NCBI RefSeq assembly: GCF_009735645.1 | Contig: NZ_CP032550.1 | Location: 2,232,001-2,296,000, forward strand | Direction of reading: 5' to 3' | Source: Microbacterium oryzae | Lineage (GTDB): Bacteria > Actinomycetota > Actinomycetes > Actinomycetales > Microbacteriaceae | Length of the DNA stretch: 64,000 nucleotides | In this document: piece by piece, positions 1 to 10,453 of the stretch | Numbering within the stretch: position 1 is the stretch's first letter | Layout: each line of letters starts with the position of its first letter | Position numbers and translations under genes: made by a program | Notes under the pieces: model-generated | Database searches by the model: none | What the model was told of the DNA's origin: nothing | What the model saw: only the letters and a program-made list of their open reading frames with translations

Positions 1-683
<683 letters not shown>

Positions 684-687
<4 letters not shown>

Positions 688-1832
688 GCGTTCACCGCCT
701 CGCGCAGCCGATCTGCGGACTGCTCCGGCGGCACATCGCCGATCCACGCGCCCATGGCGGCCTCCGATCCGGCGAGGTACTTCAGCTTGTCCGCCGCGCG
801 CCGCGGCGACGTCAGCTGCAGGTGCAGCCGCACGGTGTCGCGCGCGACGTCGACGGGCGCCTGATGCCAGGCGGCGATGTACGGCGTCGGGGTGTCGTAG
901 AGACGGTCGACGCCGCGGAGAAGTCTGAGGTAGACGGACGCGAGCTCATCGCGCTCGGCCTCGGTCAGCGCGGCGAAGTCGGGAGCGTGCCGGCGCGGCG
1001 CGAGATGCACCTCGACGGGCCAGCGCGCCGCGAACGGCACGTACGCGATCCAGTGCTCGGCCTCGAGCACCACGCGCGGGCCCTCCTCCTCGAAGGCGAT
1101 GATCCGCTCGAACAGGTCGGCGCCCTCGCGCTCGATCGCCGCGAGCAGCAGCTTGGTCCGCGGCGTGATGTAGGGATACGCGTAGATCTGGCCGTGCGGA
1201 TGGTGCAGCGTCACGCCGATCTGCTCGCCCCGGTTCTCGAAGGGGAAGACCTGACGGATGCCCGGCAGGGCCGACAGCGCGGCGGTGCGGTCGGCCCACG
1301 CCTCAATGACGGTGCGCGCGCGGGTGACCGACTGCGTGCCGAACGAGCCCTCGCGCTCGGGGCTGAAGCAGACGACCTCGCAGCGGCCGACCGAAGTGCG
1401 ACTGCGACCGAGGCCGGGGGCGTCGAGGTCCGCCAGGCCCTGCGGCGGGTCGACGGCGACCGGAGCGTCGCCAGTGGCGGCGTCGAGCGCGGGCCCGAAC
1501 GACGGCGACTTGTTCTCGAAGACCGCGACGTCGTAGAGGTCGGGCACCTCCGAGGGGTTCGTCGGGCTCTGCGGCGCGAGCGGGTCGAGGTCGGCGGGCG
1601 GCAGGAACGCCCGGTTCTGCCGTGCGGCGGCGACCGAGATCCAGTCGCCCGTGAGCACGTCGCGGCGCATGGTGGCGGTCTCGGGGCGGCCGCCGAGCTC
1701 GCGCTCGTCCAGGCGCCGCGCGGCGGGCAGCGTCGTGCCGGGGTCGTCGTAGTAGATGAGCTCGCGCCCGTCCGCGAGGCGCGACACGCGCTTCACGACT
1801 CCGGCGCCCAGCGTCGTGGCCGGTGCCTCCAT
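684..1832 (-). CDS. galT: galactose-1-phosphate uridylyltransferase
   Basis: Transfers UMP from UDP-glucose to galactose-1-phosphate (Leloir pathway). The 382-residue length fits the class I enzyme. The active-site HPHGQ, whose second His carries the uridylyl group in the family, is at about residues 210-214, followed by IYAYPYI. AAGGAG lies just before the ATG. It is the promoter-proximal gene of galT-galK and overlaps galK by 4 bp. It is divergent from a LacI gene across a perfect palindrome at 1862-1875, so induction by galactose is likely (inference). Confidence 0.96.
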
Positions 1833-1861
1833 GGCTTCTCCTTACCGCGCGAAGCCGCGCG

Positions 1862-1875
1862 TGTTGACGTCAACA
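1862..1875. promoter_or_regulatory. probable LacI-type operator between galT and its regulator
   Basis: TGTTGACGTCAACA is a perfect 14-bp palindrome in the 83-bp divergent gap. It has the central CG dyad typical of LacI/GalR operators and sits 30 bp before galT and 41 bp before the regulator, so a bound dimer could repress both directions. Confidence 0.75.
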
Positions 1876-1915
1876 TGAGGGTAGTGCAAAGTGGGTCGGA
1901 GGAGAAGGGAGCGCC

Positions 1916-2899
1916 ATGCCTCAGGTCTCGGCGGCTGACGTCGCCCGGCTCGCCGGCGTCTCCGGACAGACCGTCTCGCGCGTGGCGAACGGCTCCCCCC
2001 GAGTGGATCCGACGACGCGGGCGCGCGTCGAGGCGGCCATGGCGCAGCTCGGCTACCGCCCCAACCGCTCGGCTCGCGCGCTGCGCACGGGCCGCACCGG
2101 CACGATCGGCGTCGTCGTGCGCACGCTCGCCTCGGTCGGCAACACCCGCATGCTCGAGGCGGTGACGGCCGCGGCGTCCGCTCGCGACCACGCGGTGCTC
2201 GTCGTCACGCTCTCCGCCGCCGACGACCGGGTCGCCGCCGATGCCGCCTTCGCCGCCCTGCGCGACCACGGGGTCGACGGCGCCGTGGTCCTCAACGAGG
2301 CGACCCCGACCATCCACGACGCCGCCGAGCCCGGCTTCCCGGTGGTCGCCGTCGACGCCGACGCGAGCGAGCGGTTCGCCGCCATCGCGTCGGACCACGC
2401 CGGCGGGGCGGCGAGCGCGACCGCGCACCTGCTCGCGCGAGGGCACCGCACGGTCCACCACATCGCCGGGCCGCGCGGGTCGCTCGCCGCACGTGAGCGC
2501 GAGCGCGGATGGCGGGAGGCGCTCGAGGCTGCGGGAGCGCCGGTTCCCGAGGTGCTGCGGGGCGACTGGACCGCGCAGACCGCGCGCGAGCTCGCCGACG
2601 GGCTCGTCCCGGACCTCGCCGTGACCGCCGTCTTCGCCGCCAACGACCAGATGGCGCTCGGCGCGCTGCACGCCGCGCATGCGGTCGGCCGGCACGACCT
2701 CGCCGTCGCCGGCTTCGACGACGTGGTGGACGCGGCGCACTACTGGCCGCCGCTCACCACCGTCGCGCAGGATTTCGAGGAGCTCGGGTCCGCGGCCATC
2801 CGACTGCTGCTGGGACTGCTGGACGGCGAGCCGACACCCCCGCACACGGTGGTGCCGACGCGGCTGATCGTGCGGGAGAGCTCCCGGCCGCCGCGCTGA
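1916..2899 (+). CDS. LacI/GalR-family regulator, probable galactose repressor
   Basis: A 327-residue cytoplasmic DNA-binding regulator. The N-terminal helix-turn-helix and hinge read VSAADVARLAGVSGQTVSRV, then LGYRPNRSARAL near residue 46-57. A periplasmic-binding-protein-like sugar domain follows, with FAANDQMALGAL near residue 241. A strong GGAGGAGAAGGGAG purine stretch precedes the ATG. Its position divergent from galT-galK, with a palindrome between them, suggests it senses galactose or a derivative. The ligand is inferred from context only. Confidence 0.9.
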   Translation: MPQVSAADVARLAGVSGQTVSRVANGSPRVDPTTRARVEAAMAQLGYRPNRSARALRTGRTGTIGVVVRTLASVGNTRMLEAVTAAASARDHAVLVVTLSAADDRVAADAAFAALRDHGVDGAVVLNEATPTIHDAAEPGFPVVAVDADASERFAAIASDHAGGAASATAHLLARGHRTVHHIAGPRGSLAARERERGWREALEAAGAPVPEVLRGDWTAQTARELADGLVPDLAVTAVFAANDQMALGALHAAHAVGRHDLAVAGFDDVVDAAHYWPPLTTVAQDFEELGSAAIRLLLGLLDGEPTPPHTVVPTRLIVRESSRPPR

Positions 2900-3001
2900 G
2901 GCGACCGCTCGCCCGGCACGCCTCGCAGGGCGCGCCCAGCCGTGTTCGTAGGATTGAACGGTTCCGTGCGCCCCCAGCACGACCCGACGAGCAGGAAGCC
3001 C

Positions 3002-5257
3002 ATGACGCGACGCGGCACGGCCGAGGCCCCCCGATGCCTGCGGCTTCTCGGTGCGCCCGTCGCGGTCGCGCTGGCCCTGCTGGGTGCGGTGTCGCCCACG
3101 GGGGCATGGCCCGCCGCGGCCGCCGCCGTCGACCCGGATCCTCCCGCGCGTTCATTCGGCACGGCCGACACCGACAAGGGCGCCGACGACCGGGTCGGCA
3201 TGCTGGCGGAGGTCGACGAAGGCGGCGCGGAGGAGCCCGTGCTGTCGCTGCTGCCCGACCAGGACGGCGTCGTGCGCTCGCCCGATCAGCTCGCGGCGAC
3301 CGCCACGGTCGAGAACCGCGGCGGCGAGGCGCTGCCCGCGGGCACCCTGACGCTCGGCATCGGCCGCGACCCGCTGACCGATCGGGCGGCCCTGGACGCC
3401 TGGGTGTCGGAGGGCCGCACCGACATCCCCTTCGTCGCCGCGCAGACCACACGCATGGACGAAGTCGGCCCCGGCGACACCGCGACCGTCGAGCTCTCGC
3501 CCGACGACGTCGACGACCTGCGGCCGGGCGTGTATCCGCTGCGAGCGACTCGGGAGGCGGCGGGGTCGTCGCTGCGCGGCCGGAGCGTCATCGTGGTGGC
3601 GGGCGACGACAGGGCGCCCGCATCGGTCGTCGTTCCGATCACGGCGCCACCCACCGCGGAGGGCCTGCTTTCGGCGGATCAGATCGCGCAGCTCACCGAA
3701 CCGGGCGGCGCGCTCGCCCAGACGCTCGACGCCGTCGCCGGCACGTCCGCGGTGCTCGCAGTGGACCCGGCGATCCCGGCGGCGATCCGAGTGCTGGGCA
3801 CCGCCGCCCCCGCCTCCGCTCTCGACTGGCTCGAGCGCCTGGAGCAGCTGCCGAACGAGCGCTTCGCCCTGCAGTTCGGCGATGCGGATGCGGCCGCACA
3901 GGTGCAGGCCGGGTTGCCGGCGCCCCTCGCGCCGACGAGCCTGCGCGCCTTCGAGAGCGGGCAGAACTTCGAGGCGACGGTGCCGACCCCGTCGGCCGCG
4001 CCCATCGACGAGGCCACCCCCGAGCCGGCACCGGAGCCCGAGTACCCGTCCCTGGAGGAGCTCCTCGCCATCGGCGAGGAAGCCGCCCGCGTGTACTGGC
4101 CCGCCGAGGGCACCGCCGGGCCGGATGTCGTCGAGGCGCTGTCGGCCGACGGCGGGCTCACGCTGCTCCCCTCCACGGCCACGAGCGAGGGGGCGGATGG
4201 CACGGGCGTGCCGTCTCGAGCGGAGGGCGCGCTCGTCTACGACGACGGCGTCTCCGACGAGCTCACCGCCGCCGCGTTCGACGACGACGCCCACGAGCAG
4301 GCGCTCGTGGCATCCTCCGCCGACCTGTGGTTCGCCGCCCGTGAGACGGGCGACACGCCTCTTCTCGTCGCACTCGACCGCGTCTCGTACGCGACCGCCG
4401 AGGAGGACGCTGCCCCGGCCATCCGCACCGAGGACAGCCTGCGCGACGCCATCGAGAGCGTCACGCGCAACCCGTCGATCGCGCCGGCCCGGCTGAGCGA
4501 CGTGCTCGACGCGACGCCGCACGCGGTCACGGTCGACGACGGCGCGCGAGCCGACGAGCGGATCGACGCGGTGACGGCGTTCACATCGGCCGAGCCGCAG
4601 CTCGCGCACATCGCCACCGCGCTCGCCGAGCCCGAGCTCCTCACGGGGCAGGCGAGGGCGGAGGCGCTCCAGCTGCTGGCGGTGGGGTGGCGCGACGACG
4701 AGGACGCGTGGCGCGCGGCCCTCGGTGCGCACGCCGAGAAGACCGCGCAGCGCATCGACGGCGTGGGCGTCACGGTGTCGGAGCAGGTGCAGCTGCTGAG
4801 CGCGGAGGCCCCGCTGCCCGTCTGGGTGCGCAACGGCCTCGCCTGGCCGATCACGGTCGTGCTGGACGTCTCGCGCGACAGCGTGCGCCTGGACGTGCAG
4901 GAGCGCATCGAGGTCGAGGTGCCGCCCGGCAGCAACCCGCGCGTGGAGATCCCCGTCGAGGCGCGCGTGGGCAGCGGCGAGGTGCAGCTCGCGGTCTCGC
5001 TCTTCACTCCGACGGGCGAGCAGATCGGGCCCGTGCAGAACATGAACGTCACGGTGCGCGCCGAGTGGGAGCGCATCGGCATCGTCGTGCTGTTCGGCCT
5101 CGTCGCGATCCTCCTCGTCGGCGGCGTCATCCGCACGGTGCTGAAGACGCGACGTCGGCGGCGCGAGCGGGCGGATGGCGCGGGTGCGAACGGCATGGAT
5201 GACGCGAGCGGGTCGGATGGCGCGAGCGCCGGGAAGAAGGACGCATCGGATGAGTAG
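3002..5257 (+). CDS. secreted DUF6049-family membrane-anchored protein
   Basis: A 751-residue protein of unknown function that commonly precedes murJ in actinobacteria, so a role in envelope assembly is suspected but unproven. The start chosen is the ATG at 3002, preceded by AGGAAG; an in-frame ATG 20 codons upstream lacks a ribosome site. An N-terminal signal segment (LLGAPVAVALALLGAVSP) leads to a long extracellular region with an acidic, proline-rich linker near residue 335-350. One C-terminal membrane helix (IGIVVLFGLVAILLVGGVI) and a short Arg-rich, then Asp/Gly/Ala-rich tail follow. The 3' end overlaps murJ by 8 bp, implying co-expression. Confidence 0.82.
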   Translation: MTRRGTAEAPRCLRLLGAPVAVALALLGAVSPTGAWPAAAAAVDPDPPARSFGTADTDKGADDRVGMLAEVDEGGAEEPVLSLLPDQDGVVRSPDQLAATATVENRGGEALPAGTLTLGIGRDPLTDRAALDAWVSEGRTDIPFVAAQTTRMDEVGPGDTATVELSPDDVDDLRPGVYPLRATREAAGSSLRGRSVIVVAGDDRAPASVVVPITAPPTAEGLLSADQIAQLTEPGGALAQTLDAVAGTSAVLAVDPAIPAAIRVLGTAAPASALDWLERLEQLPNERFALQFGDADAAAQVQAGLPAPLAPTSLRAFESGQNFEATVPTPSAAPIDEATPEPAPEPEYPSLEELLAIGEEAARVYWPAEGTAGPDVVEALSADGGLTLLPSTATSEGADGTGVPSRAEGALVYDDGVSDELTAAAFDDDAHEQALVASSADLWFAARETGDTPLLVALDRVSYATAEEDAAPAIRTEDSLRDAIESVTRNPSIAPARLSDVLDATPHAVTVDDGARADERIDAVTAFTSAEPQLAHIATALAEPELLTGQARAEALQLLAVGWRDDEDAWRAALGAHAEKTAQRIDGVGVTVSEQVQLLSAEAPLPVWVRNGLAWPITVVLDVSRDSVRLDVQERIEVEVPPGSNPRVEIPVEARVGSGEVQLAVSLFTPTGEQIGPVQNMNVTVRAEWERIGIVVLFGLVAILLVGGVIRTVLKTRRRRRERADGAGANGMDDASGSDGASAGKKDASDE

Positions 5258-6881
5258 TCTCGGCCGCTCCAGCGCCATGATCGCGGCCGGAACGCTCGCC
5301 TCGCGCGTGCTGGGCCTCGTGCGCTCCATCGTGCTCGTCACCGTCATCGGCGGCGCCGCGACCGCGGCCGGCGACGCGTTCACGAACGCGAACCAGCTGC
5401 CCAACAACATCTACATGGTCATCTCCACGGGCATCCTCACCGCGGTGCTCGTGCCGCAGATCGTGAAGTGGAGCGCCCGGGAGGACGGCGGCAACGCCCA
5501 CATCTCGAAGCTCATCACGCTCGGCGCTGTCCTCCTCGCCGGCGTCGCGCTCCTCGCGATGGCGCTGGCGTGGCCGCTCGTCTGGATTTACTCGAGCCGC
5601 TTCTCGCCCGAGCAGCTGACGCTGGCCGTGCTGTTCGCGTACTGGTGCCTGCCGCAGATCTTCTTCTACGGGATGTTCGCGCTGCTCGGCGAGACCCTCA
5701 ACGCGCGCGGCGTCTTCGCCCCGTACGCGTGGGCGCCGATCGTCAACAACGTCGTCTCGATCGCGGGGTTCCTCGGCCTGCTGTGGGCCTACGGCGGCGA
5801 CCGGGTCGCCCTGGCCGACTGGCAGCATCCGGACGGCTCGTGGGATCTGCTGCGGATCGGCCTCCTCGGCGGCATCGCCACCCTCGGCATCGTCGCTCAG
5901 ACGGCCGTGCTCGTCCTGTTCTGGCGGCGCACGGGGCTCAGCATCCGCCCCGACTTCCACTGGCGCGGCATCGGCCTGCGCGCCGTGGGCAAGCTCGCCG
6001 GGTGGACCTTCCTCATGATGCTCATCGGGCAGGCGCTGTCCGCCTACCAGCAGACGCTGCTGTCCGGCGCCTCGAGCCAGGGCCCCGCGTCGACGACCTG
6101 GTTCAACGCGTGGCTGGTCTTCATGCTCCCGTACTCGGTCATCGTGCTCTCGATCGGCACCCCGTACTTCACCCGCCTCAGCGAGCACGCCGCGGCGGGC
6201 CGGGACGATGACGTCCGCGCGGACATCGGCCGGGCCATCCGCACCCTCGGCGTGCTCTGCGTGCTGGCGGCCGCCGCGGTCATCGTCGCTGCAGCCCCCG
6301 CTGCGCGCATCTTCAACAACAGCCGCGACGACGCCCTCGCGGCCGCCCCGGTGCTCATCGGCTTCCTCATCGGGCTCGTTCCGCTGGCGGTGCAGTTCGT
6401 CGTGCAGCGCACGTTCTACGCGTACGGCGACACTCGCACCCCGTTCTGGTTCACGGTCTTCCAGGCGGTGGTGGCGGCGGCGCTCGCGACGGTGTCGTTC
6501 CTCGTGTTCTCGACCGACGAGCGGCTGCCGTTCCTCGGCGCCGCCATCGCCGCGGGGCAGTCGATCTCGAGCCTCGCCCAGGTGATCCTCGCGTCGTGGC
6601 TGCTGCGCCGCCGGCTCGGCCCGCTCGGCATGGGCGGCTCGCTGCGCGCGCTGCTGCGGTTCACGGTCGCCGCGCTGCCGGCCGCCGCCGCCGGATACGG
6701 CGTGTACCTGCTCACCGGGGGCGCCGACGGCTGGATGCTCGCCGAGAAGCTCCCGGCCGTGCTGGGCTGCGCGGTGATCGGCGCCGTCGTGGCGCTCGTC
6801 TACGTGCTGGCGCTCGCGGTGCTCCGTGCGCCCGAGCTGAAGGCGATCACGCAGCTGCTGCGCGGGCGCCTCCGGCGCTGA
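5250..6881 (+). CDS. murJ: lipid II flippase MurJ
   Basis: A MATE-like/MOP-family integral membrane protein that moves lipid II across the membrane for peptidoglycan synthesis. From the ATG at 5250 it is 543 residues, starting MSSLGRSSAMIAAGTLASRV, with more than a dozen hydrophobic helices. This start overlaps the upstream stop by 8 bp; an earlier in-frame ATG would bury a long Arg-rich leader in the upstream gene. Unlike mycobacterial MviN it has no long kinase-like C-terminal extension, ending in LLRGRLRR. It forms a two-gene unit with the DUF6049 gene. Confidence 0.93.
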   Translation: MSSLGRSSAMIAAGTLASRVLGLVRSIVLVTVIGGAATAAGDAFTNANQLPNNIYMVISTGILTAVLVPQIVKWSAREDGGNAHISKLITLGAVLLAGVALLAMALAWPLVWIYSSRFSPEQLTLAVLFAYWCLPQIFFYGMFALLGETLNARGVFAPYAWAPIVNNVVSIAGFLGLLWAYGGDRVALADWQHPDGSWDLLRIGLLGGIATLGIVAQTAVLVLFWRRTGLSIRPDFHWRGIGLRAVGKLAGWTFLMMLIGQALSAYQQTLLSGASSQGPASTTWFNAWLVFMLPYSVIVLSIGTPYFTRLSEHAAAGRDDDVRADIGRAIRTLGVLCVLAAAAVIVAAAPAARIFNNSRDDALAAAPVLIGFLIGLVPLAVQFVVQRTFYAYGDTRTPFWFTVFQAVVAAALATVSFLVFSTDERLPFLGAAIAAGQSISSLAQVILASWLLRRRLGPLGMGGSLRALLRFTVAALPAAAAGYGVYLLTGGADGWMLAEKLPAVLGCAVIGAVVALVYVLALAVLRAPELKAITQLLRGRLRR

Positions 6882-6912
6882 CCCGCGCGCGGGTTCGCCA
6901 GCCCGCGGGTCT

Positions 6913-6974
6913 GGTTCGCCAGTGCGGGGGAGCCGGAGATCGGCGCGGAAGCGTGTCGCCCGCACTGGCGAACC
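6913..6974. repeat. long inverted repeat between convergent murJ and beta-galactosidase genes
   Basis: GGTTCGCCAGTGCGGG (6913-6928) is exactly complementary to 6959-6974 across a 30-bp spacer. A further direct copy of the half GTTCGCCAG lies just upstream near 6892. It sits between two convergent genes, so a transcript would fold into a strong hairpin and could end both. It lacks a T-run and resembles a REP-type element more than a classical terminator. Confidence 0.75.
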
Positions 6975-6989
6975 GAGGGTCGTGCGCGC

Positions 6990-9002
6990 TCAGTTCTCCT
7001 GGCGGAGCACGGCCACCCCGCGCGGGGGCAGCACCGTGCCGCCGATGAGCGGTTCGCCGGCCACGCCGTCGAGCGGCAGCTCCTCATCCGTGCGGTTCAG
7101 CACGAAGGCGAAGCGCGCATCGGCCGTGCCGCGCACCGTGAGGGCCGCGCGCCCGCGCAGCGCCTCGGGAAGCTCCGACACCACGCCCGCGCCCGACAGC
7201 AGCTCCGGCACGATCGACGCGAGGCCATCCGCCGCCAGCCGCGTCGTGACGTACGCCGCCGAGCCCTCGCCGACGCGGCGACGCGTGACCGCGGCACCGC
7301 CCGCGAGCTCGTCGTCGGCGTAACGCGCGAGCACCTCGACTGCCGGATCGACGACGTCGACGGGCTCGCTCCACAGCGAGCCCTCGACGCCGGAGTCGAG
7401 CGCGATCGTCTCCCCCGGGTACAGCGGACGGAACTCCTCGACTCGCACGCCCAGCAGGTCGCGGAAGGCCCCGGGGTAGCCGCCGAGCCAGGCGCGATCG
7501 TCCTCGTTCACGACGCCCGAGAAGTACGTCGTGACGAGGTGGCCGCCGGCCTCGACGTAGCCCGTGAGCGTGGCGGCGAGCGCCTCCGGAACCGCGTAGA
7601 GAACCGGGGCCACGACCATCCGATAGCCGGACAGGTCGACATCGGCCGGCACGACGTCCGCGCGGACACCCGCGTCGCGCAGCGCCGTCCACCAGTCGAG
7701 CGCCTCCTGCCGATAGCGCAGCAGCTCGGTCGGGTGCGAGTCGAGCTCGCTCCCCCACCACGAGTCCCAGTCGAAGAGGATGGCCACGGGTGCGGCCACC
7801 GCGTCGGAGCCCGCGACCGCATCGAGGTCGCGCAGCAGACCGCCGAGCTCGACCACCGACCGGAAGATGCGGCTGTCGGCACCCGCGTGCGGCACCATCG
7901 CGGAGTGGTACTTCTCGGCGCCGGCCGCCGACTGCCGCCACTGGAAGAAGCAGACCGCGTCGGCGCCGTGCGCGACGTGCGTGAGCGAGTCGCGCACGAG
8001 CTCGCCGTCGCGCTTGGGACGGTTGACGCTCTGCCAGTTCACCGCGCTCGTGGAGTGCTCCATGAGGAACCACGGCCGCCGATGCGAGATGCCCGACACC
8101 AGCGCGGCCGAGAAGGCCAGCTCGTCGTACGACTGCGGACCGGGGTGCCGGTAGTGGTCGTTGGAGACGAAGTCGAGCTCGTGCGCCCAGTCCGCGTAGT
8201 CCGCGTGCTGGGTCTCGCCCATCACCATGAAGTTCGTGGTCACCGGGATGTCGGGGGTGATCCGGCGCAGGATCTCGCGCTCGGCGACGTAGTGATCCTT
8301 GAGCGCATCGGAGGAGAAGCGCTTGAAGTCGAGCTGCTGCGTGGGGTTCGGGTGGGAGTCGACCTCGCGCGGCGGGAGGATCTCGTCGAAGGCGCCGTAC
8401 TGCTGCGACCAGAACGCCGTTCCCCATGCGTGATTCAGGCGCTCGATCGAGCCGTAGCGCCGTTCGAGCCACCCGCGGAACGCGCGCGCGGCGTCGTCGG
8501 AGTAGTCCCACGCGTTGTGGCACCCGAGCTCGTTGTTGACGTGCCAGGCCACGAGGGCGGGATGGTCGCGGTACCGCTCGGCGATCGTCTCGACGAGGGT
8601 GAGCGCGTAGTCGCGGAAGATCGGCGAGGTGGGTCGCCAGTGCTGGCGGGCGCCCGGGGAGAGGATGCGCCCGTCGTGCGTCACGGGCAGCACCTCGGGG
8701 TGCTTGCGGGTGAGCCACGGGGGCGGCGACGCGGTCGCGGTGGCGAGGTCGACGCCGATGCCGTTGGCGTGGAGGAGGTCGATGACGTCGTCGAGCCACT
8801 CGAAGTCCCAGCGGTCCTCCGCGGGCTGGAGCTTCGCCCACGAGAAGATGCCCACCGAGACGACGTCGACGCCGGCCTCCCGCATGAGACGCACGTCCTC
8901 GTCCCACACCTCGCGCGGCCACTGCTCGGGGTTGTAATCCGCGCCGTACGAGATGCGCGGGGTGGTGCCGTCGGGGGTGCGCAGCCAGCGGTGCGTCTGC
9001 AT
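6990..9002 (-). CDS. glycoside hydrolase family 42 beta-galactosidase
   Basis: Hydrolyses terminal beta-galactosides. A 670-residue protein with the full GH42 layout. The N-terminal TIM barrel begins with ISYGADYNPEQWP, with the acid/base Glu in WHVNNELGCHN near residue 157 and the nucleophile Glu in WFLMEHSTSAVNWQ near residue 314. A trimerisation-type middle domain and a small C-terminal beta domain follow. There is no signal peptide, so it is cytoplasmic and should act on imported disaccharide or oligosaccharide. It is last in the operon after the binding protein and permeases. The released galactose would feed galK-galT at the other end of the region. Confidence 0.94.
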   Translation of the reverse strand: MQTHRWLRTPDGTTPRISYGADYNPEQWPREVWDEDVRLMREAGVDVVSVGIFSWAKLQPAEDRWDFEWLDDVIDLLHANGIGVDLATATASPPPWLTRKHPEVLPVTHDGRILSPGARQHWRPTSPIFRDYALTLVETIAERYRDHPALVAWHVNNELGCHNAWDYSDDAARAFRGWLERRYGSIERLNHAWGTAFWSQQYGAFDEILPPREVDSHPNPTQQLDFKRFSSDALKDHYVAEREILRRITPDIPVTTNFMVMGETQHADYADWAHELDFVSNDHYRHPGPQSYDELAFSAALVSGISHRRPWFLMEHSTSAVNWQSVNRPKRDGELVRDSLTHVAHGADAVCFFQWRQSAAGAEKYHSAMVPHAGADSRIFRSVVELGGLLRDLDAVAGSDAVAAPVAILFDWDSWWGSELDSHPTELLRYRQEALDWWTALRDAGVRADVVPADVDLSGYRMVVAPVLYAVPEALAATLTGYVEAGGHLVTTYFSGVVNEDDRAWLGGYPGAFRDLLGVRVEEFRPLYPGETIALDSGVEGSLWSEPVDVVDPAVEVLARYADDELAGGAAVTRRRVGEGSAAYVTTRLAADGLASIVPELLSGAGVVSELPEALRGRAALTVRGTADARFAFVLNRTDEELPLDGVAGEPLIGGTVLPPRGVAVLRQEN

Positions 9003-9079
9003 GGGGTGTCCTTCTCTGCGGATGGTCGTGGGCAGGAAGCGGGGCGCGTCGCGTCACGACGCGCCCCGCCGCCATGGGA

Positions 9080-10405
9080 TCAGTCGGTCGTGAAGCCCTG
9101 GTCGGCGCCGTACTTCTTCAGCGTCTCCTCCCAGTCGGCGAGGCCGTCGGCGACGGTGGTGTCGCCGAGGAACGCCTGGCCGACGGAGTCGCCGAAGACG
9201 GTGTTCGCGTAGACCTGGAAGGGCAGGTACTGCCAGCCCTCGACGACCGCGGCCGACGAGTCCGCGAACACCTGGTTGGCCTGCTGGCCGCCGAAGTAGT
9301 CGAACTCGGCGTTCAGGAACTCGTCGGACTCCAGCTCGGCGACGGTCGCGGGGAAGGCGCCGCCGTCGATGCGGGTCTGCACGCCGTCGCCGGCGTTGGC
9401 GTACTCGATGAAGGCGTACGCGAGCTCCTTGTTCTCCGCCTCAGCCGGGATCGCGAGCGAGCTGCCGCCGTTCTCGGACGACGTGACCTCGCCCTCCTCC
9501 CACTGCGGCATCGGGGCGACGCGCCAGGCGCCCGCACCGTCGGGTGCGCTGCCCTCGAGATTCGCGGGCATCCACGCGCCGATGGGGAGCGTCGCGATGG
9601 TGCCGTCGGCGAGGCCGGCGAACCACTCGTCGCTCCATCCCGCGATCGGCGAGATGAGCTCCTCGTCCAGCATGGTCTGCCACAGGTCCGAGTAGCGCTT
9701 CGCGCCCTCGTCGCCGGTGAGGTCGAGGGACACGTTCGTGCCGTCGACCGTCCAGGGAGTGCCGCCCGCCTGCCACATGATCGAGCTCGCGAGGCCCGCG
9801 TCGCCGGAGTCGTTCGTGATGTACATGTCGGGGTTCGCCTCGTGCAGCGTGCGGGCGGCCTCGAGGTACTCGTCCCACGTCGTCGGCACCTCGATGCCGT
9901 ACTCGTCGAACACGTCCTTGTTGTAGAACAGCGCCATGGGGCCGGAGTCCATCGGCAGGCCCACGATCGCGTCGCCCGACTGCACCGACGACCAGGGTCC
10001 GGGCGCGTAGGTGCCGTCGAGGTCCGACGCCCCGTAGTCGCTGAGGTCCTGCAGCGAGTCCTGCAGGGCGAACTGCGGCAGCGCGTAGTACTCGACCTGG
10101 GCGACGTCGGGGAGGCCGTTGCCGGCGGTGATCGCGTTCTGCAGCGCGGTGTACGAGTCGATGCCCGTGCCCACGTTGACGAGATCGACGGTGACCCCGG
10201 GATTGTCCGCCTCGAAGTCCTCGACGACCTGGTCGAGGGTGGGCTCCCATGCCCAGACGGTGATGGTGCCGCCCTCCTCGACGACGGCCTCGGTGTCGAC
10301 CTCCGCGTCTGCTCCCGAGCAGCCCGCGAGGGCGAGGGCGGCGACGCCGGTGAATGCGGTGCCGATCAGGACGCGGCGGCCCGTACGGCGGATGGTGCTG
10401 GTCAT
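9080..10405 (-). CDS. ABC transporter sugar-binding lipoprotein
   Basis: Extracellular solute-binding protein family 1, 441 residues. The twin-Arg-containing N-terminus ends in a lipobox (LAGC, Cys29), so it should be tethered to the outer face of the membrane. The mature part starts with an acidic stretch and has the family pattern ITVWAWEP and AYAFIEYAN. It hands substrate to the two permeases encoded upstream in the same operon. No ATPase gene is present here, so a shared MsiK-like ATPase encoded elsewhere is expected. Substrate inferred from the adjacent GH42 gene: a galactoside or galacto-oligosaccharide. Confidence 0.92.
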   Translation of the reverse strand: MTSTIRRTGRRVLIGTAFTGVAALALAGCSGADAEVDTEAVVEEGGTITVWAWEPTLDQVVEDFEADNPGVTVDLVNVGTGIDSYTALQNAITAGNGLPDVAQVEYYALPQFALQDSLQDLSDYGASDLDGTYAPGPWSSVQSGDAIVGLPMDSGPMALFYNKDVFDEYGIEVPTTWDEYLEAARTLHEANPDMYITNDSGDAGLASSIMWQAGGTPWTVDGTNVSLDLTGDEGAKRYSDLWQTMLDEELISPIAGWSDEWFAGLADGTIATLPIGAWMPANLEGSAPDGAGAWRVAPMPQWEEGEVTSSENGGSSLAIPAEAENKELAYAFIEYANAGDGVQTRIDGGAFPATVAELESDEFLNAEFDYFGGQQANQVFADSSAAVVEGWQYLPFQVYANTVFGDSVGQAFLGDTTVADGLADWEETLKKYGADQGFTTD

Positions 10406-10453
10406 CTGGATCTCACTCCGTTGTGTGTAGGGGGTTGGCGGAAGGGACGAGGG

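Noticed and set aside
3152..5410. 752-codon frame antisense to the DUF6049 gene
   Set aside because: His/Arg/Leu-rich shadow with no domains; the plus-strand gene has a signal peptide and membrane anchor.
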